Shown: positions 31,487 to 40,715 of the stretch, piece after piece
Layout: every line of letters begins with the position of its first letter
How positions within the stretch are numbered: position 1 is the stretch's first letter
Origin: a virus
Reading direction: 5' to 3' (one strand)
Length of the DNA stretch: 64,000 nucleotides
IMG/VR virus record: IMGVR_UViG_3300044797_000185
Location: 1-64,000 of that record
The notes under the pieces: model-generated
Database searches by the model: none
What the model was told of the DNA's origin: nothing
Seen by the model: only the letters and a program-made list of their open reading frames with translations
Position numbers and translations under genes: made by a program

Positions 31487-34075
31487 ATGGGCACTTTTTG
31501 GTCTGTCGATACTAGTGGGGATCTTAACACAGCAGGAAGTATTATTGCTGCTGGTGGAATTACATCAACCAGCATTACAGAAGGGTTTTTACCTCCTCAG
31601 CTTACTACCACACAACGAAATGCTATTCCTACACCCACTACTGGACTTGAGGTATTTAATACCACTACAGGTCAACTTGAATTTTGGAATGGCTCAGCTT
31701 GGGTTGCAGTAGGGAGTACTACTGGTGTTACTTCATTAAATTCTTTAACAGGAGCTTTGTTAATTGTTGGCACTACCAATGAAATTACAGTAACTCCTGC
31801 TGGTTCAAGCATAACTCTTGCCACACCTCAAGCCATTAATACAGGAGCAAGTGTTACTTTTGCACATTTAGCTCTTACAGGTTTAACAAATAGTACCGTT
31901 GTAGTTACAGACGGATCAGACAATTTAGTTTCTAGTTCAACAACAACTACTGAACTTGGATATGTTCATGGTGTAACCTCAGCTATTCAAACACAATTAA
32001 GTTTACTTGCACCTCTAGCTTCCCCCACATTTACAGGTACTGTTACCATCCCAACTTTAACTCTCACTTCTCCTCTTACAGTAGCTAATGGTGGTACAGG
32101 ACAAACCACAGCTGCTGCAGCTTTCAATGCTTTAACTCCAATGACCACCACTGGGGATTTAGAGTATGAATCGGCTTCAAATGTAGCATCAAGATTAGCT
32201 ATTGGATCTTCAGGACAAGTACTTACAGTTGTTTCAGGTGTTCCAGCATGGGCTGCAGCAACAGGAACAACATATACTGCAGGAACAGGTTTAACATTAA
32301 CTGGAACAGTTTTCAGTCTTACAAATCCAGTTACAGTTGCATTAGGTGGTACAGGACTTGCTACTCTTACAGCGCATAATGTTATGTTGGGTGAAGGAAC
32401 AAGCAATGTAGCCTTTGCTGCACCTGGAACTTCAGGTCAATTATTTATATCTCAAGGTGCTTCATCAGATCCAGCATTTGAAGCAATGTCAGGAGATGCT
32501 ACAATCTTATCTACTGGTGTATTAACATTAGCAACGGTTAATAGCAATGTAGGATCATTTGGATCAAGTACATCAATTCCCTCTTTCACAGTAAATGCTA
32601 AAGGATTAATAACAGCTGCATCTGGTAACGTGGTTATTGCTCCAGCAGGAACTCTTTCAGGTACAACCCTAAATAGCACAGTTGTTTCAAGTTCTCTTAC
32701 TTCAGTAGGAACAATCACTTCTGGTACTTGGACTGGAACAACCATAGCTATTGCTAACGGTGGAACAGGTGACACATCTTTAACAGCATATGCAGTTCTT
32801 TGTGGTGGTACTACATCAACTGCAGCAATTCAATCTATTGCTTCTGTAGGTACATCTGGTCAAGTATTAACCAGTAATGGTGCAGGAGCACTTCCAACTT
32901 TTCAAACTTCTACTGGTGGTGTTACATCGATTACTGGAACAACCAATGAAGTTATTGCATCAGCTTCTACTGGTGCTGTAACATTGTCTCTTCCACAAGC
33001 TATAGCGACAACTTCCAGTGTTACTTTTGGTGAAATAACTATAGGAAGTTTGGGCCAGGGACAGATAAGTACTGGTGGTGCTGGTAGTCCTCTTCAAATA
33101 GCAGCAGCTAATACTTTAACACTAGTCGCTGGAAGTGGATCAGGCCAAATAGTATGTAATGCAAATGCTGTAGTACCTATCACATCCAATGGTGTGACTC
33201 TTGGTACAACCTCGTTACCTTTTTCAAATATTTTTACAAAACAAGAAATAGTATTTCAAGAAACAGGTGCTGGCACCAACAATATCGAACTATCGGCACC
33301 TGCTTCAATAGGAACATCTTATTCCTTAGTTTTACCATCTGCTCAAGGTGGAGCTTCCACGTTTTTACAGAATGATGGTAGTGGTAATTTAAGTTGGACT
33401 GCTGGTGGTAGTGGAACAGTAAATAGTGGAACAGCTACTCATCTTTCCTACTATGCCACATCAACTAATGCTGTTTCTGATGCTGCAAGTAATACAATAT
33501 CTGGTTCTTATACATTCAGTGGTGGAGCTGGAGCACTTACAATGTCTAGTTCTACTATAGCTATGGGTTCCAACAAGATTACAGGTCTTGCTAATGGAAC
33601 AGCAGCAAGTGATGCTGTTGCTTTTGCTCAAGTTCTAGGCTTCAGGGTTTTACAGGTGGTATCAAATAACACGTCAACTACCACCACATCCTCTACTACA
33701 ACTTATGCAGATGCGACGAATTTGAATGTTACGATCACGCCCACCTTATCCACAAGTACTATCTGGATTATTGCATCCGTAAATTGTCTAGCGAATAATT
33801 CTGCGACTCAAATATGCTCTGTTGGTTTGAGGATTGTTCGTGGATCATCTACTGTTATAAGCACGTATGAAGGCGTTTGCTCACTCGGTGGTGGATCTGC
33901 TACTTCTGGAAGAAATACGAGCCAGGTCTTACTTTTTAAACCAGATTCTCCTGCTACTACATCAGCCACTACTTATAAAATCCAGATGAATAGTGGCAAT
34001 GGAACGGCTACCGCTTCCGTGAATGACCAAAATATCGCAACTGGGTCGTTCATATATGCCATTGAGATAGGATAA
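31487..34075 (+). CDS. large tail fibre, 862 aa
   Basis: Composed of typical phage-fibre units: PLTVANGGTGQTT, GTSGQVLTSNGAGALPTFQT, EVIASASTGAVTLSLPQ and SLVLPSAQGGAS, giving a long trimeric shaft. The last 130 residues (from GFRVLQVVSNNTSTTT) form a separate head. It shares stretches with the fibre gene at 50743. An AAGGAATTAATTT ribosome region is moderate. Followed immediately by a small fibre-assembly-type gene. Confidence 0.75.
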   Translation: MGTFWSVDTSGDLNTAGSIIAAGGITSTSITEGFLPPQLTTTQRNAIPTPTTGLEVFNTTTGQLEFWNGSAWVAVGSTTGVTSLNSLTGALLIVGTTNEITVTPAGSSITLATPQAINTGASVTFAHLALTGLTNSTVVVTDGSDNLVSSSTTTTELGYVHGVTSAIQTQLSLLAPLASPTFTGTVTIPTLTLTSPLTVANGGTGQTTAAAAFNALTPMTTTGDLEYESASNVASRLAIGSSGQVLTVVSGVPAWAAATGTTYTAGTGLTLTGTVFSLTNPVTVALGGTGLATLTAHNVMLGEGTSNVAFAAPGTSGQLFISQGASSDPAFEAMSGDATILSTGVLTLATVNSNVGSFGSSTSIPSFTVNAKGLITAASGNVVIAPAGTLSGTTLNSTVVSSSLTSVGTITSGTWTGTTIAIANGGTGDTSLTAYAVLCGGTTSTAAIQSIASVGTSGQVLTSNGAGALPTFQTSTGGVTSITGTTNEVIASASTGAVTLSLPQAIATTSSVTFGEITIGSLGQGQISTGGAGSPLQIAAANTLTLVAGSGSGQIVCNANAVVPITSNGVTLGTTSLPFSNIFTKQEIVFQETGAGTNNIELSAPASIGTSYSLVLPSAQGGASTFLQNDGSGNLSWTAGGSGTVNSGTATHLSYYATSTNAVSDAASNTISGSYTFSGGAGALTMSSSTIAMGSNKITGLANGTAASDAVAFAQVLGFRVLQVVSNNTSTTTTSSTTTYADATNLNVTITPTLSTSTIWIIASVNCLANNSATQICSVGLRIVRGSSTVISTYEGVCSLGGGSATSGRNTSQVLLFKPDSPATTSATTYKIQMNSGNGTATASVNDQNIATGSFIYAIEIG

Positions 34076-34078
34076 TTT

Positions 34079-34240
34079 ATGAAAAATCAAGATATTGTTA
34101 AAGCATTACTAGTGCTAACCCCAGGAGCACAGTGGGTTATTCATGGTGATACATTGGACGGCATTGAATGGCTTGATACCATCCAAACCAGACCAACTGA
34201 TGATGAAATCATTGCACAAATAGCAGCACAAGGAAAATAA
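34079..34240 (+). CDS. small protein of the XkdW/fibre-associated type, 53 aa
   Basis: Starts four bases after the large fibre. Core LTPGAQWVIHGDTLDGIEW followed by TRPTDDEII resembles small XkdW-like proteins found directly after phage fibre genes. Complete and in the expected place. Too short for the automatic tracks but well supported by pattern and context. Confidence 0.72.
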   Translation: MKNQDIVKALLVLTPGAQWVIHGDTLDGIEWLDTIQTRPTDDEIIAQIAAQGK

Positions 34241-34242
34241 TC

Positions 34243-34839
34243 ATGGGTGATTCAACTGAATCTGGAGTCTATCAGATTCTTAATAAAGTTAATGGAAAAC
34301 GATATATTGGTTCTGCTGTTAATTTTATGAAACGTTGGTCTGATCATAGGACTCATTTGACTAAAAATATTCATCCAAATGATTACTTACAAAAATCAGT
34401 TAATAAGTATGGTCTTGATTCATTTAATTTTGAGATTGTTGAGAAAGTTACAGATCTTACACAATTGTTACAACGTGAACAATATTGGATGGATTATTAT
34501 AAGAGTTCTGATGATTTGTTTGGATATAATATTCGTTTAAATGCTCAAAATAATAAGGGACTTAAACATTCAGATGAGACTAAGCAAAAAATGAGATTAG
34601 CTCATCTCGGTAAAAAGCAATCTCTTGATCATATTAAAAATGCTGCTGATTCTCATAGAGGTAAAAAACGTACTGAAGAACAAGCTAAACGATGCGCTCG
34701 TACTTGGTCAGATGAACAAAGACAGCAACGTAGTGAACAACAAAAACAAATTTTTAAACGTGATGGTATGTCAGAAGAAACACGTCAAAAATGTAGAGAC
34801 GCTGCTTTAAAGCAGTGGGAATTAAAAAAACAAATCTAA
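34243..34839 (+). CDS. GIY-YIG homing endonuclease with NUMOD3-like motifs
   Basis: 198 aa. GVYQILN and KRYIGSA with Arg in KRWSDHR and Glu in REQYWMDYY form the nuclease; LKHSDETKQKMRLAHLG and later HRGKKRTEEQAKR are NUMOD3-like DNA-binding helices. Its first residues MGDS resemble the first readable residues IGDS of the gene that follows in the same frame after a single TAA. It may have inserted at the start of that neck gene and taken over its initiation site. Confidence 0.88.
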   Translation: MGDSTESGVYQILNKVNGKRYIGSAVNFMKRWSDHRTHLTKNIHPNDYLQKSVNKYGLDSFNFEIVEKVTDLTQLLQREQYWMDYYKSSDDLFGYNIRLNAQNNKGLKHSDETKQKMRLAHLGKKQSLDHIKNAADSHRGKKRTEEQAKRCARTWSDEQRQQRSEQQKQIFKRDGMSEETRQKCRDAALKQWELKKQI

Positions 34840-34857
34840 ACAGCGAGGTACACTACA

Positions 34858-35421
34858 ATCGGAGACTCCTTTCAGATACTTCCTGATCAAAGTCAATTCG
34901 GTCCAGATTCTTTGGAATGGTATTTTATGTCCATTCGTGAGAAAGATAAATGGATTTTGAACATGAGTGGCGAACGCATTCTTCTTTATAAACGTCGCTA
35001 TGAAGGTCAACGTTGTCCTAAATTTGACACTGTTCGCCATACAAGTGCACAACATGAGGATACAATTTGTTATGGCACAGGATGGATTGCGCCTGATGCT
35101 AATATGACTGGAGATAATGCAGGTGGTCCTTACTATGGATTTTTTCAACCTATTGAAATTGTTGTGAGTTTGCTTTCAAGTGGACCAGAAGATTTAGCAC
35201 TTACAGATTACGGGCAACAACGAATTTTTAAACCTCATTCTTGGACACTCTATGAGCCACTTTTAACTCCTGGAGATATGCTTGTTCGTCGAAATAATGA
35301 AAGATTTCTTGTTACTGAAGTATTTCTCCGACGTTGGAAGCATTATGTTTTACACCAAGATTTTAATTTAGCTGAAGTGGAACGTGGAAGCATCCTTTAT
35401 CAATTACCTAGTGGGTTATAA
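34858..35421 (+). CDS. putative neck / head-tail connector protein
   Basis: The frame is open from the TAA of the endonuclease at 34839 and reads plausible protein from an ATC at 34858 (IGDSFQILPDQSQFGPD). There is no ATG until 34927; TTG 34912 is another option. I chose ATC because GAGG lies nine bases before it. The protein has a Cys/His pattern (CPKFDTVRHTS, HEDTICYGTGW) seen in small neck proteins of myoviruses, and it precedes tail terminator and sheath. Start is uncertain and may have been disturbed by the endonuclease insertion. Confidence 0.65.
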   Translation: MGDSFQILPDQSQFGPDSLEWYFMSIREKDKWILNMSGERILLYKRRYEGQRCPKFDTVRHTSAQHEDTICYGTGWIAPDANMTGDNAGGPYYGFFQPIEIVVSLLSSGPEDLALTDYGQQRIFKPHSWTLYEPLLTPGDMLVRRNNERFLVTEVFLRRWKHYVLHQDFNLAEVERGSILYQLPSGL

Positions 35422-35423
35422 AA

Positions 35424-36794
35424 ATGGCTAATGCTAATCCTTACTTAGTTTTAACTAGAGTACGAGATGCTGTCATTCTTGAACTTAGAGAAATCTTTGC
35501 CCCAAGGCATAATACAGCTGTAGTACCTGCCTTTGAATATAATTATATTGAAACATCTTCATCTGGGAACATTCAATTTTATGGTAATCCTTCAAATGGA
35601 AATACCGTTATAATTGGTGTAAATACAATTACGTTCGTAACTGGAACCCCATCAGGACTTCAAGTTAGAATTGGAGCAACGCAGCAAATTACTTTAGCAA
35701 ATTTAGTTGCTTTTATAAATGCAAATAGCAGTACTTTGCTGGTAACAGCCACTACAAATAGTGTTCCAAATATAGTTAATTTGATTGCAACAGCCCAAGG
35801 GGTTTCAGGAAATTTAATTACATTAGCTGTGAGTTCTACTGTGCTACGAGTTTCTTCCCCCACCCTTACTCAGGGGGGTTTGTTTGATTTTGATAATTCT
35901 GAAATTTTTATTTCTGATGCTATCCCTCAAGATTACCAGGATTGGCCATGCCTTATTGTTAATACTGCAATGGCAACTGAAACCCGATATCTTGGTCCAG
36001 AAGATAGCTTTGAAACAAAGAATAATTTTAACGTAGTAACACAATCAGAGATATTTTCTAGTTTAGTTGTGACTGTAACGATCACTCTTTACGTTATTGA
36101 CGATACACTTGCTCGTGATAAAATTATTGATTTAATTTATAATAATATGTCTGAAATACGACATCAACTCGCTTCAAATGGTATTGAAATGATTGACCGT
36201 ACAATGCCTACTGAAAATAGACAGTTTCAGGATCAGAGACAATATATTACTAATAATTTTATTTTACGAGTTTATTGTGAATGGAGTGATAACCAAGAAA
36301 TTACAAATATATCAAGTGTGTCTGTTTCTGTTCCTGTGACCCCAAATGCTGTTCCTATTATTAATAGCCCAATAAGTGCTTCCTATACTCATGGAATGCA
36401 ATTTGTTGTTGATAGTGTAGTTGATGCCACACATCTAACAGTAGAAAGTTCATTTGGTATGTCTTCTGGAAATACAATTACGCAAGGAACTCACACAACT
36501 ACAATCACTACAGTAGTAGATAATAATCATTTAACAGTAGGTTCCACAACAGGATGGATTCCTGGAAATGCTTCAAATACTTCAGTTAATTTACCCTTTT
36601 CATACATTATAACAGCTTCTGGTAATCCCACTTCCTATGGTGCTATTGGGTTGCCTTCAGGATTGACTGTGGATGCAGGTAATGGGCTTATTAGTGGAAT
36701 TCCTACTTCAGTCGGTAGTCCTTTTTATATTACTCTAAATGCTACGAATGCTACAGGTCAAGGAACACAGTCTTTGACTCTCACAGTTTCTTAA
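35424..36794 (+). CDS. tail terminator/neck-like protein with inserted beta cassettes
   Basis: 456 aa. The core (1-45 and about 154-290: QDWPCLIVNTAMATETRYLG ... YVIDDTLARDKIIDLI) fits a tail-completion protein placed before the sheath. It is interrupted by a beta insertion (50-150), a cassette DATHLTVESSFGMSSGNTIT with a degenerate second copy (320-385), and a putative Ig domain (388-456). All three additions face outward in the likely fold, suggesting decoration of the neck. Two bases separate it from the preceding gene. Confidence 0.62.
   Translation: MANANPYLVLTRVRDAVILELREIFAPRHNTAVVPAFEYNYIETSSSGNIQFYGNPSNGNTVIIGVNTITFVTGTPSGLQVRIGATQQITLANLVAFINANSSTLLVTATTNSVPNIVNLIATAQGVSGNLITLAVSSTVLRVSSPTLTQGGLFDFDNSEIFISDAIPQDYQDWPCLIVNTAMATETRYLGPEDSFETKNNFNVVTQSEIFSSLVVTVTITLYVIDDTLARDKIIDLIYNNMSEIRHQLASNGIEMIDRTMPTENRQFQDQRQYITNNFILRVYCEWSDNQEITNISSVSVSVPVTPNAVPIINSPISASYTHGMQFVVDSVVDATHLTVESSFGMSSGNTITQGTHTTTITTVVDNNHLTVGSTTGWIPGNASNTSVNLPFSYIITASGNPTSYGAIGLPSGLTVDAGNGLISGIPTSVGSPFYITLNATNATGQGTQSLTLTVS
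36456..36491 (+). repeat. 36-bp exact repeat with 37262-37297
   Basis: Codes for GMSSGNTITQGT in the terminator-like protein and in the sheath. Exact identity at DNA level indicates recent cassette copying. Confidence 0.9.
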
Positions 36795-36857
36795 GTAAAT
36801 AAGAATAAAGTAACCTAAAAAGTATAATAAAATCACGTAGTATTAGAGATACTGCTT
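36794..36857 (+). repeat. 64-bp intergenic repeat, copy B
   Basis: Second copy of the 5234-5297 element. Here GTAAATAA at its start can also pair with TTATTTAC about 70 bases on, enclosing the hairpin at 36837-36855. It stands directly before the tail sheath gene, 80 bases upstream of the start. Confidence 0.75.
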
Positions 36858-36937
36858 TGCTTCGTAGAAAGATAGTTATTTACCAACAATTTTTGTAACC
36901 AAATAGATTTTAAATCTTTGTCAAGGAGATTCATCCA

Positions 36938-39436
36938 ATGCCTTCAATTAATAATCAGCCAGTTCTTCCAGGCGTATTTTCCCAGGTCCAACAGCAATTG
37001 CTTCCTTCTGTAACAGGTGGAATCAGAGTTGCTGCTTATATTGGAACTGGTCGTTTGACCAATTTAGTTGTTGGTGAAGCAGTCATTCGTGGTTCAGGAA
37101 ATCTTGATGCTCTCTTGCATCCAGCAGTTGCTCTTGATGGGACTTCAATTTCTGATGCCAACTTTGCAACTTATGAATTAGGTGTTGATTATTCTCTTAG
37201 TGGACCTTTTATTATTACTTCTGTTACTGATGGAACTCATTTGGTTGTTTCTTCAACAACAGGTATGTCTTCTGGAAATACAATTACGCAAGGAACTGCT
37301 TCTACAGATATCGTAACAGTTACTGATGGAACTCATTTGGTTGTTTCTTCAACAACAGGATTTGTTGCAGGTACTGCTTTAAATACTTCTATCGATGGAA
37401 TTAATTGGCTTACTGGTGCTATTTCCTTAACAGGAACAGCAAGTGATCCTTATGCAGGTCTTAGTGGAAAAACTTTCCAACTTTCAGTTGCAGGTGGACC
37501 AATTCAAACAGTTACTTTTTCAACAGAAACATCTGCTGATCAAGTTGTTGCTACTTTGAATGGTGCATTAACTGGGGCTGTCGCTTCTACTCCAGAAGTT
37601 CCAGTGCCAACTCTTGGTTCAGCATCTACTTATGCTGTTATCGCAAGTTCTACTATTACAAATACTGGTTCTACCACTCTCACAGGAAATGTTGCACTTA
37701 GTCCAGCAGGTTCTATCACAGGTTCCCCAACAGTTGTTGGAACAACTCATAATGGTGATGGTACAGCTGCGACAGCTTTAGCTGATGCTAACACAGCTTA
37801 TACTGCTTTTGCAGCTCTTCCAGGTGCAACTGATTTATCAGGAATGGTATTAGGAACAGGTGGAACAGTACCTACTCTTACTCCAGGCGTTTATAAATTT
37901 ACTTCTTCAGCACAGCTTACTGGTGCTTTAACACTCGATGCTGCTGGCAATCCAAATGCACAGTGGGTTTTCCAGATTGGTTCTACATTAACAACAGCAT
38001 CTGCTTCTTCAGTATTGTTAATTAATGGAGCTTCCGCTGGTAACATCTATTGGCAAGTTGGTAGCTCCGCTACCCTTGGAACAACAACAGCATTTAAAGG
38101 AACTATCATTGCTCAAGCAAGTGTAACAGATACTACAGGCGCAACAGTTCAGGGTCGCTTATTTGCCCTTACTGGAGCAGTAACATTAGACACAAATACA
38201 GTAACAGTTGTTCCAGGAACAACCCCAGGCGGTTCTTCAGTTACAATTACAACAACTGCTACATCTAATTCTTCTCTTACAATTGAAAATGGAACAGCAA
38301 ATAGTATTCTTGGTTTTACTGCTGGTTCATTAGTTTCTACTCCTTCTCGTCCAGTACTTGGCGTTACTTATTATGTCAATTATGAGTGGGCAAAGGCATT
38401 AAATGATGGACAGAGTAGCTTTCAACCTCAGTTTTTCTTCTTGCAGAATTTTAGTACAATTACAAATGCAATGGGAACTGTTGGTGGTGGCGATTCACAA
38501 ACTGCTAATATGTCAGGCGCATGGACTCTTCCAATTGCAGCACAACTCGCACAACAGAATGGTGCAAGCATTGTTTGTTTAATGCAGATGAATCCAGCAG
38601 ATGGCTCTAATGCATCGCAGGTTCGCGCAGCATTACAAAAGCTTTTCATTCCAAATATCAACATCGTTGTTTCACTCGATGCTGCTGATAATGCAATGCT
38701 AATTCCAGACATCACAAATCACGTTGAAACTGCTTCTAGCACGATTAACCGATTAGAGAGAACAGCATTCATTGGATTCTCCGCTCTTTCAAATCCTAGC
38801 GATGCAACAATGCTTGGATATGCAACCGCTGCTTCCAGTAATCGTGTAGTTGTAGTTAACCAGACCAATACAACATACACAATGTTTATTGGAACTAACC
38901 AAACAGCTTCTACGGTTGATGGAACAATGGCCGCAGCAGCACTTGCTGCCATTCGAACAGATCCCGCATTTGACGTTGCACAGCCATTAACACGCGAAGT
39001 ATTATCAGGTATTGCTACAACAAATACATTGGCACAATCTGAAAAAACAATCTTTGTTAATAATGGTGTATTAGTTATTGATAATGTATCTGGTTCACCA
39101 AAGGTATTGTTTGGAACTACAACAGAATTTGACACAATTCTTAACCAATTGTATCAAGTCACTGAAATTACAGATTATGTAGCACAAACATTGCGTGGAT
39201 TGCTCGATCCAATTTTCATTGGACAGAAATTGCTTACAAATACTCCTTCACAGGTTGAAACAGTTTCAGGTGCAATTCTTACAACGATTGAAGCTTCAAA
39301 CATCATTGAGTCATTTACACAGCCTTCCGCAACAGTAAATCCTCAACAGCCAACTCAGATTTTGCTTCAGGTAGGCATACAACCCGTCTTAGAACTGGAT
39401 ACCATCCTAATCACATTGGGATTGAACTTAGTATAA
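36938..39436 (+). CDS. contractile tail sheath with ice-binding-like insertion
   Basis: 832 aa. The C-terminal third is a sheath: FFFLQNFSTITNAMGTVGG, NRVVVVNQTNTTY and AALAAIRTDPAFDVAQPLTR, ending in a wall-forming beta segment; the N-terminus (MPSINNQPVLPGVFSQVQQQ) is sheath-like too. Residues 88-150 are two THLVV/GMSSGNTI cassettes and residues 220-430 a complete DUF3494 domain (ASTYAVIASSTITNTG, LTPGVYKF, WQVGSSATLG, TLDTNTVTV). The domains sit in the variable outer region of sheath proteins, so the tail surface would be covered in them. AAGGAG site. Confidence 0.85.
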   Translation: MPSINNQPVLPGVFSQVQQQLLPSVTGGIRVAAYIGTGRLTNLVVGEAVIRGSGNLDALLHPAVALDGTSISDANFATYELGVDYSLSGPFIITSVTDGTHLVVSSTTGMSSGNTITQGTASTDIVTVTDGTHLVVSSTTGFVAGTALNTSIDGINWLTGAISLTGTASDPYAGLSGKTFQLSVAGGPIQTVTFSTETSADQVVATLNGALTGAVASTPEVPVPTLGSASTYAVIASSTITNTGSTTLTGNVALSPAGSITGSPTVVGTTHNGDGTAATALADANTAYTAFAALPGATDLSGMVLGTGGTVPTLTPGVYKFTSSAQLTGALTLDAAGNPNAQWVFQIGSTLTTASASSVLLINGASAGNIYWQVGSSATLGTTTAFKGTIIAQASVTDTTGATVQGRLFALTGAVTLDTNTVTVVPGTTPGGSSVTITTTATSNSSLTIENGTANSILGFTAGSLVSTPSRPVLGVTYYVNYEWAKALNDGQSSFQPQFFFLQNFSTITNAMGTVGGGDSQTANMSGAWTLPIAAQLAQQNGASIVCLMQMNPADGSNASQVRAALQKLFIPNINIVVSLDAADNAMLIPDITNHVETASSTINRLERTAFIGFSALSNPSDATMLGYATAASSNRVVVVNQTNTTYTMFIGTNQTASTVDGTMAAAALAAIRTDPAFDVAQPLTREVLSGIATTNTLAQSEKTIFVNNGVLVIDNVSGSPKVLFGTTTEFDTILNQLYQVTEITDYVAQTLRGLLDPIFIGQKLLTNTPSQVETVSGAILTTIEASNIIESFTQPSATVNPQQPTQILLQVGIQPVLELDTILITLGLNLV
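37223..37263 (+). repeat. 41-bp direct repeat with 37319-37359
   Basis: Exact tandem repeat 96 bp apart inside the sheath, coding VTDGTHLVVSSTTG twice. Supports expansion by slippage or recombination. Confidence 0.92.
37262..37297 (+). repeat. 36-bp exact repeat with 36456-36491
   Basis: Sheath copy of the GMSSGNTI cassette block. Confidence 0.9.
38048..38122 (+). repeat. 75-bp exact repeat with 54762-54836
   Basis: Encodes the WQVGSSATLG part of DUF3494 in the sheath; identical in the baseplate-wedge-like gene 16.7 kb away. With the next block it shows recent exchange. Confidence 0.92.
38163..38214 (+). repeat. 52-bp exact repeat with 54877-54928
   Basis: Encodes ALTGAVTLDTNTVTVV, the closing strands of DUF3494, in both genes. 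Confidence 0.9.
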
Positions 39437-39486
39437 AATAGAAAAGAAAAAATTTAAAAAAAGATATTTCGTAAAGGAGAATCACG

Positions 39487-40017
39487 ATGGCCGAATTAGG
39501 GAATACGATTGCTCGACTTAGTACTAGCGTTTCACTTTTTGTACTTCCAAAAACTTTGGATGCTACCACATTAAATAACCCAGCAGCTCTTTTAGCTCTT
39601 GCACAACAGAGCACAAAGATTGGTGCTGTACAATCCTTTACCCAAACTCAAAGACGAAATACAGATTTTCGATTTGAATTGGATTCTGATTCTCAGGGAA
39701 AGCCAGTTGAAAGACTTCCTCGCACAGTTGATGAGTATTCTATTCGTGCTCAGCGCGTAATGCTTTACATTTCTGATGCTTTAGAAATCCTTGGTATTAG
39801 CGGTGATGATATTGTTAATAACAATGCCCCAATTGGTATTCTTAAGCAAGAAATTGCTCCAGCAGGTTCAGGCGTTCCTACAAAGAGCACAATCTTTACA
39901 GGAGTTTGGATTCACTCAGTTGGTGCAACGTATAATATTTCTGGTGGCGATTTGCGCGTAATGGAAGATGTCGATTTTGGTTATACAGGATCTACAGTAA
40001 TTGGTGAACCAGCCTAA
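39487..40017 (+). CDS. tail tube protein
   Basis: 176 aa, directly after the sheath with AAAGGAG before the ATG. Pattern of myovirus tubes: helical start, RRNTDFRFELDSD strand and RLPRTVDEYSIRAQRVMLY, followed by a loop region and a final strand. Forms the inner tube through which DNA and ejected proteins pass. Recognised by position and length rather than by unique residues. Confidence 0.78.
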   Translation: MAELGNTIARLSTSVSLFVLPKTLDATTLNNPAALLALAQQSTKIGAVQSFTQTQRRNTDFRFELDSDSQGKPVERLPRTVDEYSIRAQRVMLYISDALEILGISGDDIVNNNAPIGILKQEIAPAGSGVPTKSTIFTGVWIHSVGATYNISGGDLRVMEDVDFGYTGSTVIGEPA

Positions 40018-40047
40018 CTTAGTTGATTTCTAGCTTCAAAATAGTAC

Positions 40048-40076
40048 TTGACAAAGTTCCCTTTATATGTTATACT
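40048..40076 (+). promoter_or_regulatory. sigma70 promoter
   Basis: Perfect TTGACA, 17 bases ending in TGT, TATACT at 40071-40076. The next gene has AAGGGAGG in a 30-base leader. Unexpected in the middle of the tail operon. Confidence 0.85.
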
Positions 40077-40107
40077 TAAGTAGAGACAAATAAGGGAGGT
40101 AACAAAT

Positions 40108-40356
40108 ATGTTACATTTATTTTGGGGCACATACTTAGTTTTGGGATTTGTGTTTCTCTTGCTTGTTAAGACTTTTGTAGATATTGTAAGATACATTTCC
40201 AATCCTCATAAAGTAGATGGAAAGTTTGTGAATGATTTATTTGTTGGACTTGGCACAGTTACTGTCATTGGCTTAGGTGCCTATTCTATTAATAAGTTAA
40301 ATCAAGTTCAAAATGAGCTTAGAGATTTAAAAGAACAGATTAAGTATCAAAGATAA
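40108..40356 (+). CDS. two-helix membrane protein, 82 aa
   Basis: Transmembrane segments at about 5-25 (LFWGTYLVLGFVFLLLVKTF) and 44-60 (FVGLGTVTVIGLGAYSI), then a short coiled coil (LNQVQNELRDLKEQI). Own strong promoter and a very good AAGGGAGG site, so it is expressed independently of the tail genes. Could be a holin, a superinfection-exclusion or an envelope protein; nothing decides between them. Confidence 0.7.
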   Translation: MLHLFWGTYLVLGFVFLLLVKTFVDIVRYISNPHKVDGKFVNDLFVGLGTVTVIGLGAYSINKLNQVQNELRDLKEQIKYQR

Positions 40357-40373
40357 GTAAAAGGAGCAGTACA

Positions 40374-40715
40374 ATGGATTTGAAAAGCATTAAAAGCTTA
40401 GGAAGAGTTGAAAAGAAATTTGAATTGCTTAAGGGTTACACATTAACTCTCCATACACTTTCTTCTTCTGAAATGCAGGATTGTATTTCGGAGATTCCAA
40501 ATGGTCTTTCAGATGCCCATTGGCTTTCTGCTATGAATTTGGCATTATTATCTTACAGTACTTCTCATATTAATGATGAAGTTATTACATTAGAACAAGC
40601 TAAAGAATTTTATAAGAATCTTCAGATCACGTTACTTAATGATGCTGCTTTGTTTCTTGGAACGCTTAAAACAGAACAAGATGCAGTGTTAGAAGAACTC
40701 AAAAAAAAAGTTTAA
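40374..40715 (+). CDS. tail assembly chaperone (G-like product)
   Basis: 113 aa, helical, located between tube and tape measure, the standard place for lambda G/T-type chaperones. Near its end a run of nine A then G creates a slippery site (A AAA AAA G) followed by an open -1 frame. It keeps the tape measure unfolded-free during tail assembly by family analogy. AAAGGAGC site. Confidence 0.75.
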   Translation: MDLKSIKSLGRVEKKFELLKGYTLTLHTLSSSEMQDCISEIPNGLSDAHWLSAMNLALLSYSTSHINDEVITLEQAKEFYKNLQITLLNDAALFLGTLKTEQDAVLEELKKKV

